64,000 nucleotides of DNA from JAGNRR01 sp965230665 (GTDB taxonomy: Bacteria; Bacteroidota; Bacteroidia; Chitinophagales; Chitinophagaceae). This document shows, piece after piece, positions 43,167 through 49,794 of the stretch (positions are counted from its first letter, which is position 1; each line of letters begins with the position of its first letter). A program made the position numbers and the translations under genes. The DNA lies in contig CBDDLM010000004.1 of assembly GCA_965230665.1 (NCBI GenBank), positions 3,320,016 through 3,384,015 of the forward strand, given 5' to 3'. The notes below the pieces were generated by a model. The model was not told the origin of the DNA. It did no database searches and worked only from the letters and a program-made list of their open reading frames with translations.

Positions 43167-44175
43167 GCTTTTATTAGGTTTTGCTTTTGTTTTAATCGCA
43201 AGTATTCTTTGTGCATTTATCCCATGGCATTACGGGCCAGATCACTTTCCTGAGCCATTTTTAAAGGTGAAGCGAATTCAAAATTTTAAAAAGGTTGAAT
43301 TAGGCAGACAGTTATTTTATGACCCTATCCTATCTCAAGATAGTACAATATCTTGTGCATCATGCCACTCCCCTTTTAATGCCTTCGCACATACAGATCA
43401 TGATTTGAGCCACGGCATTTATGATTCAATCGGCACTCGAAATGCACCAGCTCTGTTCAACCTTGCTTGGCACAAATTATTTATGTGGGATGGTGCAATT
43501 AATCATTTAGATGTGCAAGCCTTAGCGCCTATATCACATCCTGGTGAAATGGCTGAAGACATTAGCCATGTCGTTAAGAAATTAAATCGCTCTAACTTCT
43601 ATAGAAATAAATTTGATGCAATATATAAGGATAAACGGATTACTGGCGAACGTCTTTTAAAGTGTTTATCAGAATTTCAATTGACGCTTATTTCTGCAAA
43701 CTCCAAATATGATAGTGTCATGCTTGGAAAAAGTACATTTACGGATCAAGAAAACAAGGGCTATCTACTTTTCAAACGTAATTGTAATTCTTGCCACCAA
43801 GAACCTTTGTTCTCAAGTTTTGAATTCGAGAATAATGGTTTAGCAGTAGATACAAGTTTAAATGATTTTGGACGGTACAAAATTACAAAACAACCTAAGG
43901 ATAGTCTCCTCTTTAAAGTCCCCTCACTTCGAAATCTAAAATATACTTTCCCGTATATGCATGATGGACGTTTTGAACGATTAAGAGAAGTGCTAAATCA
44001 TTATTCGAACGGTATTGTTAATAGTCCAACGTTGTCTTCAAGGCTTCGTAATGGAATTGCATTAAATTCAAGAGAAAAGACAGACCTATTAGCCTTTTTA
44101 AGAACTTTAAATGATCAGAAATTCGTTTTTGAAAAAAAATATGGTTTTCCAAAAAAAAGATCGAAGGAAAAATGA
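43159..44175 (+). CDS. Di-heme cytochrome c peroxidase/MauG-family protein (MbnH-like)
   Basis: A 338-residue protein with an N-terminal membrane segment or signal (1-22). Two heme-binding sites are present: CASCH at 66-70 and CNSCH at 209-213. The family C-terminal block VPSLRNLKYTFPYMHDGRFERLREVLNHYSNGI is present. At the place where classical peroxidases put the Met ligand of the high-potential heme, this protein appears to have Tyr282 (NHYSNG). Tyr at that position is a MauG/MbnH trait, so protein oxidation rather than peroxide detoxification is likely. That alignment is from memory. The gene overlaps mbnP, its probable substrate gene. Confidence 0.88.
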   Translation: MNKLLLGFAFVLIASILCAFIPWHYGPDHFPEPFLKVKRIQNFKKVELGRQLFYDPILSQDSTISCASCHSPFNAFAHTDHDLSHGIYDSIGTRNAPALFNLAWHKLFMWDGAINHLDVQALAPISHPGEMAEDISHVVKKLNRSNFYRNKFDAIYKDKRITGERLLKCLSEFQLTLISANSKYDSVMLGKSTFTDQENKGYLLFKRNCNSCHQEPLFSSFEFENNGLAVDTSLNDFGRYKITKQPKDSLLFKVPSLRNLKYTFPYMHDGRFERLREVLNHYSNGIVNSPTLSSRLRNGIALNSREKTDLLAFLRTLNDQKFVFEKKYGFPKKRSKEK

Positions 44176-44206
44176 GTAAACAACGTCTAAACTAAAAAGC
44201 AACCGT

Positions 44207-45550
44207 ATGCGAAAGAATCTATTATTTGTCACACTGTTTTTCCTATCCAGTTTGACTTATGCACAAGGCCCGGAAATTACGTCCTATTTGCAGAACACAA
44301 CACAAACAGGCACTTATTATACTAATGGTAATTCAACGGCAATTGGAAATAATATTTTAGTAAACTGCCAAAAAGTAGAGTATTCTACCGATTGGGTTTA
44401 TATAACTACAGCTGGTGTTCCTGCCTATCCTACAGGACCATTCCTAGATGGCAACCCATCGAATGCCCAAGATCAAGGTGCTATTTATAAAATGCCTCGC
44501 ATCCCCACAACAAATACAGGATCTCCAACGGCCACTACTCCTGGGAATATTGGTATTTTCATAAATGGCGTTTCTCTATTTGATTATAGAGATGGTGTAG
44601 CTTGGGATAATAGTACGATGGCTCTTTGTGGCGGGCCTGGTAACCCTCCTTGTCCAGGTGGTCCTATGGCCACACAAGACTGGAATAGAGATGCCATTCC
44701 AGCAGAAAAAGCTGGTTTTGACTGTAGCAAAGGACATCCTGCTATGGGAAATTATCATCATCACCAAAATCCAAGTGCTTTCAAACTGGATTTAACCGTA
44801 ATTTCTACAATCTGTAACCTATATGATGCGGACGGTCTTTACGCAATTGATAGTACAAAACATTCCCCATTAATTGGGTTTGCATATGATGGTTACCCTA
44901 TTTATGGAGCCTATGCATATAAGGATACGAATGGAACTGGTGGCATCACGAGAATGAAGTCTAGCTACCAGCTAAACCTTGCTACAACGCGCACAAATGG
45001 CCCAGCTGTAAACACAACTTATTTCAATGGTTATTTCAGAGAAGACTACCAATACATTGCCAACTCTGCTACTGATTATCTTGATGAACATAATGGACGT
45101 TTTTGCATAACTCCAGAATACCCCAATGGAACATATGCTTATTTCGCCACTGTAGATGCCAACTGGAATTCAGCTTATCCCTATGTGGTTGGCCCCACTT
45201 TTTATGGAAATGTGGTTGGCAGTACAACAAGTTCCATTTCCGAGCCTACAACTGTTTACACACCATCTCCAAATAATCTTTCGCAAATGGAATGGGAACG
45301 TACTAAAATTACCATATTTCCAAATCCAGCTAGTGATTTAGTTGCTATCCAAGTTAACGACCTGGTACAAGAAGATATGGATATTCAATTACTTGATCTG
45401 AATGGCAAGCTAATTAAGTCCACTAAGATTAATAAAGGACAAACAATTGCTTACTTCGACACTGAAACTATTTATGCCGGAATGTATATCATACGCGTCT
45501 CCTCGGGAACAAATAGCCGATCTCAAAGAATAGTTATTAAGAAGGATTAA
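44207..45550 (+). CDS. YHYH-domain protein with T9SS sorting domain
   Basis: A 447-residue exported protein with a signal peptide (1-20, LSSLTYAQ). The centre matches the YHYH domain: GIFINGVSLFDYRDG, a Cys/Pro-rich loop, FDCSKGHPAMGNYHHHQNPSAF (Y183-H-H-H in place of YHYH), then GFAYDGYPIYGAYAY and a second motif HNGRFCITPEYPNGTYAYF. The His cluster and conserved Cys suggest metal binding. The C-terminal ~80 residues are a type A T9SS domain (IFPNPASDLVAIQV to QRIVIKKD), so the protein ends up on the cell surface. It closes the ECF-led operon and is followed by a terminator. Confidence 0.87.
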   Translation: MRKNLLFVTLFFLSSLTYAQGPEITSYLQNTTQTGTYYTNGNSTAIGNNILVNCQKVEYSTDWVYITTAGVPAYPTGPFLDGNPSNAQDQGAIYKMPRIPTTNTGSPTATTPGNIGIFINGVSLFDYRDGVAWDNSTMALCGGPGNPPCPGGPMATQDWNRDAIPAEKAGFDCSKGHPAMGNYHHHQNPSAFKLDLTVISTICNLYDADGLYAIDSTKHSPLIGFAYDGYPIYGAYAYKDTNGTGGITRMKSSYQLNLATTRTNGPAVNTTYFNGYFREDYQYIANSATDYLDEHNGRFCITPEYPNGTYAYFATVDANWNSAYPYVVGPTFYGNVVGSTTSSISEPTTVYTPSPNNLSQMEWERTKITIFPNPASDLVAIQVNDLVQEDMDIQLLDLNGKLIKSTKINKGQTIAYFDTETIYAGMYIIRVSSGTNSRSQRIVIKKD

Positions 45551-45573
45551 AATCTATTCTTTTCTTTCTTATG

Positions 45574-45600
45574 AAACCTCGGATATTTCCGAGGTTTTTT
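45574..45600 (+). terminator. Terminator of the ECF/MbnP/MbnH operon
   Basis: AAACCTCGG-atatt-TCCGAGGTTTTTT is a GC-rich stem with a T6 run, 23 bases after the stop of the YHYH gene. It closes the operon that opens at 41258. Confidence 0.9.
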
Positions 45601-45710
45601 CATTTCAAGTTCACGTGAGCTCATCAAAGTATTACTCTCTGGATGTAGTAATAAAAGCATCTCGATAATCCAATACAGCTTAATTAGGGCTTTTTTCTTA
45701 CTTTAGCGTA

Positions 45711-46058
45711 ATGGCAAAGAAGATTTCTAAAAAGAAATGGGAAGAGCAATTGGCCTTATATGATGCGCTTGTAGAAAAATGCCCTAGGTTTGAACGCAAA
45801 GGCAAAACGGTTCCCTACACCTCCTCCAACGGTTATATGTTCTCTTTACTCAACAAGGATGCAGAACTAGGGATTCGATTGCCTAAGGAATCTGCAGAAA
45901 AGTTTATGGAAAAATATAACAGCACACGGTTTAAATCACATGGGTCTTTTATGAAGGATTATGTACTTATACCAGAAGCTATTTATTCTAAGAAGAAATT
46001 ATTAACTGATTTGCTTAACGAGAGTTATGATTTCGTAATGAGCTTGCCAGCTAAATAG
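45711..46058 (+). CDS. Small conserved protein, TfoX N-terminal-like
   Basis: A 115-residue soluble protein. ERKGKTVPYTSSNGYMFSLLNKDAELGIRLPKESAEKFMEKYN followed by GSFMKDYVLIP matches a family of small proteins related to the TfoX/Sxy N-terminal domain (alpha/beta, DNA-free), common in Bacteroidota. A specific function is unknown. The gene is monocistronic. TACTTTAG at 45699-45706 may serve as a weak -7 box. Confidence 0.7.
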   Translation: MAKKISKKKWEEQLALYDALVEKCPRFERKGKTVPYTSSNGYMFSLLNKDAELGIRLPKESAEKFMEKYNSTRFKSHGSFMKDYVLIPEAIYSKKKLLTDLLNESYDFVMSLPAK

Positions 46059-46132
46059 AGCTTGTCTTGAGATAACTTCGTGCTTGAGCATAGCTTTACA
46101 AAACAAATAACAAAAAGGGGGATAAATAAATA

Positions 46133-46162
46133 ATAAAAAACCCTGAACAATCGTTCAGGGCT
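46133..46162 (-). terminator. Terminator of the infA-rplQ operon
   Basis: On the minus strand CCCTGAAC-gatt-GTTCAGGG is followed by TTTTTTATT. It lies about 26 bases beyond the rplQ stop. Confidence 0.9.
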
Positions 46163-46187
46163 TAATGATATTATTTAGTACAAAATA

Positions 46188-46793
46188 CTATGCTTCTTTC
46201 TCTTCAGCATCATCAGAAGATTCTTCCTTAGACTCTTCTTCTGCGGGCGGTGTCTCCTCTTCCGTAGGAGCCTCAGCTACTTCTTCTTTTACTTCATCCG
46301 CAACAGCTTCTTCGGTTGTTTCAACAGCCTCTTCTACTTTTTCTTCTACTACAGCAGCGGTTTCAGTCTTTTTCTTACGAGTACGACGTGTACGTTTTTT
46401 CTTCGTACCAACCTCAGTTGAAGTGTCATAGGTCTCATTGAAGTCAACCAATTCGATCATGGCCATATCAGCATTATCTCCACGACGTTGATCTAATTTG
46501 ATAATACGCGTGTAACCACCAGGACGATTTGCTATCTTCTGACTAACAACTCCAAATAATTCCTTGATGGTTTCCTTATCTTGTACATGACTGAATACTA
46601 CACGACGATTATGTGTTGTATCATTCTTTGTTTTAGTTAATAACGGTTCTACGTGCACACGCAAAGCTTTAGCTTTAGCCAAAGTTGTTACGATACGTTT
46701 ATGCTCTACTAACTGACGAGTCAAGTTACGCATCAAAGCTTTTCTATGCGCCTTCTTTCTTCCTAGTGGGTTTAATTTAACTCCGTGTCTCAT
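46188..46793 (-). CDS. rplQ: 50S ribosomal protein L17 with acidic C-terminal extension
   Basis: Residues 1-115 are the L17 core (MRHGVKLNPLGRKKAHRKALMRNLTRQLVEHKRIVTTLAKAKALR; RPGGYTRIIKLDQRRGDNADMAMIELVDFN). The protein runs on to 201 residues, versus about 120-130 in E. coli. The extension has a basic patch (KKKRTRRTRKKK) and then a Glu/Ala/Val-rich low-complexity tail. Such tails are known in Bacteroidota L17 but this one is long. It is the last gene of the ribosomal/RNA polymerase operon. Confidence 0.95.
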   Translation of the reverse strand: MRHGVKLNPLGRKKAHRKALMRNLTRQLVEHKRIVTTLAKAKALRVHVEPLLTKTKNDTTHNRRVVFSHVQDKETIKELFGVVSQKIANRPGGYTRIIKLDQRRGDNADMAMIELVDFNETYDTSTEVGTKKKRTRRTRKKKTETAAVVEEKVEEAVETTEEAVADEVKEEVAEAPTEEETPPAEEESKEESSDDAEEKEA

Positions 46794-46816
46794 TATATTC
46801 TCTTTTTAAAAGACGA

Positions 46817-47809
46817 CTACTCGTCCATTTGTAATTTTGATAAATCCATTCCAAATCCTAAACCTCTGTCAATCAATACCTGCTCTATCTCAGATAGTGA
46901 CTTCTGACCAAAGTTTCTAAATTTCATTAATTCCTCCTGCTCATATTGAACCAACTCACTCAACGAGTTAATTTTAGCCGCTTTCAAACAATTAAACGCA
47001 CGTACAGAAAGATCTAAATCTTCAAGTGGCGTTTTAAGGATCTGACGCAACTTCAACGTTTGTTCGTCTACCACATCATGTTTCTCGGCAATACCCGTAT
47101 CGAACGTGATATTCTCGTCTGTAATCAACATCAAATGTTGGATCAAGATACGTGAAGCTTGTTTTACAGCTTCTTCTGGGTGAATCGTACCGTCCGTCTT
47201 TACTTCTAAAATTAGTTTTTCATAATCCGTACGACCTTCAACACGAGTGTTCTCAATGGTATATTTTACGTTCTTGATTGGAGTAAAGATCGAATCTGTT
47301 GGAATATAACCCAATGCTTTTTCCTTGATTGCACTTTCATCTGCAGGAACATATCCACGACCTTTCATAATATCAATCTCCATGCGAAGATTCGTGCTGG
47401 TATTCATAGAGCAAATGACTAAATCAGGGTTCATAACCTCGAAATTGTTTGTTGCGTCTCCTAACATACCTGCAGTAAAGACATCCTTACCTTTGATATT
47501 GATTTCAATTTTTTCAGAATTCAGATCAGTTTCGATCTTCTTGCGAATACGAACCTGCTTTAAATTCAATATAATATCGGTTACGTCATCTTTAACACCT
47601 TTAATTGTGCTAAACTCATGATCTACACCGTCTATTTTAACACCGTTGATAGCATATCCTTCTAAAGAGCTTAATAACACACGACGAAGTGCATTACCAA
47701 TTGTCACACCATAACCTGGCTCTAATGGACGAAATTCGAACGTACCCTCAAAGTCAGTTGCTTTCTGAAGTATAATTTTATCTGGTTTTTGGAAGCTTAA
47801 TATTGACAT
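46817..47809 (-). CDS. rpoA: DNA-directed RNA polymerase alpha subunit
   Basis: A 330-residue protein. The N-terminal dimerisation/assembly domain (FEFRPLEPGYGVTIGNALRRVLLSSLEGYAINGVKIDG; GRGYVPADE) and the C-terminal DNA/activator-binding domain with its helix-hairpin-helix (LDLSVRAFNCLKAAKINSLSELVQYEQEELMKFRNFGQKSLSEIEQVLIDRGL) are complete. It lies between rpsD and rplQ, as in most bacteria. Confidence 0.98.
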   Translation of the reverse strand: MSILSFQKPDKIILQKATDFEGTFEFRPLEPGYGVTIGNALRRVLLSSLEGYAINGVKIDGVDHEFSTIKGVKDDVTDIILNLKQVRIRKKIETDLNSEKIEINIKGKDVFTAGMLGDATNNFEVMNPDLVICSMNTSTNLRMEIDIMKGRGYVPADESAIKEKALGYIPTDSIFTPIKNVKYTIENTRVEGRTDYEKLILEVKTDGTIHPEEAVKQASRILIQHLMLITDENITFDTGIAEKHDVVDEQTLKLRQILKTPLEDLDLSVRAFNCLKAAKINSLSELVQYEQEELMKFRNFGQKSLSEIEQVLIDRGLGFGMDLSKLQMDE

Positions 47810-47841
47810 ATAATATGTTTATTTTTAGTTAGTTATGAGAA

Positions 47842-48447
47842 TTATTTAGAGTAAAGCTCTACAATAAGTTGTTCTTTAATATTCTCTGGAATTGAATCAC
47901 GCTCAGGATCCGCAATATAGGTTCCTTTTTTCTGCTCGGCGTTATAATCAATCCAAGTTATTTTGGGATCTTTATCTCTAAAATCCTGCATAAGAGGGCC
48001 ATTTGCTGCACTTTTCTCCTTTACCGAGATAACATCTCCAGGTTTTACACGGTAGGAAGGTATATTACAAATGTGGCCATTTACTTCAATATGTTTATGA
48101 GAAACAAGCTGACGTGCACCCGGACGAGATACGCACATACCCATACGATATACAACGTTATCCAAACGGCTTTCTAAAAGTTGCATCAAGTTTTCACCTG
48201 TTACTCCTTTTAAACGCGATGCTTCTTTAAAAGTATTTCGGAATCGGCGCTCTAATACACCGTAAGTGTATTTTGCTTTTTGCTTCTCAGCAAGCTGAAT
48301 TCCGTACTCACTTTTTTGTTTTCTTCTACGATTTCCTCCGTGCTGACCAGGAGGATTACTGTTTTTGCTTAATGATTTTGCAGTTCCTAAGATGGGTTCA
48401 CCAAACTTTCTGCAAATTTTTGTTTTTGGTCCTGTGTATCTTGCCAT
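47842..48447 (-). CDS. rpsD: 30S ribosomal protein S4
   Basis: A 201-residue protein of the zinc-free type (MARYTGPKTKICRKFGEPILG). The S4 RNA-binding domain is intact (LESRLDNVVYRMGMCVSRPGARQLVSHKHIEVNGHICNIPSYRVKPGDVISV). S4 nucleates small-subunit assembly and is an autoregulator of its operon in several bacteria. An unusually long 88-base gap with a potential stem precedes it (see 48473-48510). Confidence 0.98.
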   Translation of the reverse strand: MARYTGPKTKICRKFGEPILGTAKSLSKNSNPPGQHGGNRRRKQKSEYGIQLAEKQKAKYTYGVLERRFRNTFKEASRLKGVTGENLMQLLESRLDNVVYRMGMCVSRPGARQLVSHKHIEVNGHICNIPSYRVKPGDVISVKEKSAANGPLMQDFRDKDPKITWIDYNAEQKKGTYIADPERDSIPENIKEQLIVELYSK

Positions 48448-48472
48448 AATTATAGGATTTTCTTGTTTTAAG

Positions 48473-48510
48473 CTCCAAACTCATCAAAATCCTTAAATTC
48501 GATTTTGGAG
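48473..48510 (-). promoter_or_regulatory. Potential stem-loop in the rpsK-rpsD gap
   Basis: CTCCAAA (48473-48479) and TTTGGAG (48504-48510) are complementary across a 24-base loop, in the only long gap inside this tight operon. It could be an S4-binding leader or an mRNA-processing site. The stem is short. Confidence 0.3.
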
Positions 48511-48535
48511 ACTTGTTTATAAATAAAGTGTTCTA

Positions 48536-48937
48536 TTATACTCTTCTTCTCTTTGGAGGACGACAACCATTGTGAGGCATAGGCGTCACATCATTGATTG
48601 TATTAACCTCTATACCAGAAGCTGCTACTGCACGAATTGCACTCTCACGTCCATTACCTGGTCCTTTTACATATACATCTGCTTTTTTCATACCTGCATC
48701 AAATGCAACTTTACCTGCATCTGAAGAAGCTAACTGAGCTGCGTAAGGTGTATTTTTCTTAGAACCACGGAAACCCATTTTTCCAGCGCTACTCCAAGAA
48801 ATTACTTGACCTTGTTTATTAGTATATGCGATTATAATATTATTGAAGCTAGCAGTAACGTGCACATCTCCATGAGTGTCTACTTTTACTTTTCTTTTTC
48901 TAGCCGCTGCCGCTTTACCTGTTTTTGCTTTTGCCAT
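48536..48937 (-). CDS. rpsK: 30S ribosomal protein S11
   Basis: A 133-residue S11. HVTASFNNIIIAYTNKQGQVISWSSAGKMGFRGSKKNTPYAAQLA and the C-terminal DVTPMPHNGCRPPKRRRV are canonical. It starts 16 bases after the rpsM stop in the operon. Confidence 0.98.
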   Translation of the reverse strand: MAKAKTGKAAAARKRKVKVDTHGDVHVTASFNNIIIAYTNKQGQVISWSSAGKMGFRGSKKNTPYAAQLASSDAGKVAFDAGMKKADVYVKGPGNGRESAIRAVAASGIEVNTINDVTPMPHNGCRPPKRRRV

Positions 48938-48953
48938 TTCTAAAAATTATTTA

Positions 48954-49331
48954 CTATTTCGTTACTTTTTTCTTACCTGCAACAGTTTTCTTTTTCCCTT
49001 TACGCGTACGAGCATTTGTTTTTGTGCTTTGACCGCGTACTGGCAATCCTTTACGGTGACGCAAACCTCTATAACTTACAATATCCATTAATCGTTTAAT
49101 GTTATTCTTCGTTTCAGATCGCAATGCGCCTTCTACCTGCATTTCACTTGTGATAATCGTACGAATAGCAGATTGCTCTTCATCAGACCAATCTTGAACT
49201 TTCTTATTACGATCGATACCCGTTCTATCGAGTATTTGTTGGGCTGTGGATTTACCAATTCCATATACATAGGTTAAACCTATTTCGCCTCTTTTATTCT
49301 TAGGTAAGTCTATTCCAGCTATACGTGCCAT
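48954..49331 (-). CDS. rpsM: 30S ribosomal protein S13
   Basis: A 125-residue S13 (MARIAGIDLPKNKRGEIGLTYVYGIGKSTAQQIL; SYRGLRHRKGLPVRGQSTKTNARTRKG) with a Lys-rich tail that reaches the decoding-site tRNAs. It follows rpmJ by two bases. Confidence 0.98.
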   Translation of the reverse strand: MARIAGIDLPKNKRGEIGLTYVYGIGKSTAQQILDRTGIDRNKKVQDWSDEEQSAIRTIITSEMQVEGALRSETKNNIKRLMDIVSYRGLRHRKGLPVRGQSTKTNARTRKGKKKTVAGKKKVTK

Positions 49332-49333
49332 AT

Positions 49334-49450
49334 CTATCCTTGACGTTGTTTAAATCTTGGGTTTTTCTTATTGATGATGTACAATTTGCCTTTTCTGCGT
49401 ACAATCTTGCAGTCGGCACTCCGTTTTTTTATAGAAGCTCTTACTTTCAT
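49334..49450 (-). CDS. rpmJ: 50S ribosomal protein L36
   Basis: The reading frame encodes a 38-residue protein: MKVRASIKKRSADCKIVRRK followed by GKLYIINKKNPRFKQRQG. This is the standard L36. A single Cys remains (C14), so the zinc-binding C-x2-C-x12-C-x4-H set is not retained; this is a C-minus form. Its ATG shares one base with the infA stop (TAATG), so the two are translationally coupled. Confidence 0.95.
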   Translation of the reverse strand: MKVRASIKKRSADCKIVRRKGKLYIINKKNPRFKQRQG

Positions 49451-49689
49451 TATCTTGAATTGCTTTTGTTCGTTTTATATCTTATTGTTATTCTCCCTCT
49501 ATCTAAATCATAAGGACTCATTTCAAGCCCGACCTTATCTCCAGGAAGGATTTTAATATAGTACATTCTCATCTTACCAGAAATGGTTGCCACCACCTCA
49601 TGTCCGTTTTCCAGACGTACGCGAAACATAGCATTACTCAATGCTTCCACTACTTCACCATCCTGCTTTATTAAAGGTTGTTTACCCAT
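49450..49689 (-). CDS. infA: Translation initiation factor IF-1
   Basis: A 79-residue OB-fold protein: MGKQPLIKQDGEVVEALSNAMFRVRLENGHEVVATISGKMRMYYIKILPGDKV and SPYDLDRGRITIRYK. It carries an extra short tail (TNKSNSR) beyond the usual 71-72 residues. It is first in the operon here; secY, its usual upstream neighbour, is absent. Confidence 0.97.
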   Translation of the reverse strand: MGKQPLIKQDGEVVEALSNAMFRVRLENGHEVVATISGKMRMYYIKILPGDKVGLEMSPYDLDRGRITIRYKTNKSNSR

Positions 49690-49705
49690 AATTTTTTTAA
49701 GAGGT

Positions 49706-49714
49706 GCAAATGTA
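49706..49714 (-). promoter_or_regulatory. infA operon -7 box TACATTTGC
   Basis: On the minus strand TACATTTGC matches TAnnTTTGC 16 bases before the infA ATG. No good TTG is seen at the -33 position; a palindrome occupies the spacer (49716-49735). Confidence 0.6.
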
Positions 49715-49715
49715 G

Positions 49716-49735
49716 CTCAAATATTGATATTTGAG
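49716..49735. promoter_or_regulatory. Palindrome in the spacer of the infA operon promoter
   Basis: CTCAAATAT-TG-ATATTTGAG is a perfect 9-base dyad with a 2-base centre, placed directly upstream of the -7 box. This is the usual position for a repressor or activator site. Confidence 0.5.
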
Positions 49736-49753
49736 AAATATTTTACTGGCAAT

Positions 49754-49794
49754 GTACCAATAATTGCAAACAGCTTGTTAAACCTTATTGGTAC
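49754..49794. repeat. 10-bp inverted repeat spanning the TPR gene stop
   Basis: GTACCAATAA (49754-49763) and TTATTGGTAC (49785-49794) are perfect complements with a 21-base loop. The right arm contains the TPR gene's last codons and stop. It has no T-run, so it is a possible mRNA 3'-end structure rather than a standard terminator. Confidence 0.55.

Noticed and set aside
33540..44175. Functional link between kynU and the MbnH-type Trp-to-kynurenine reaction
   Set aside because: KynU acts on free kynurenine, the genes are 8 kb apart and on different transcripts; the shared chemistry is most likely coincidence.
46165..46431. Ser/Val-rich 88-residue reading frame on the plus strand
   Set aside because: It is the antisense of the acidic low-complexity tail of L17; Glu/Ala codons read backwards give Ser-rich peptide.
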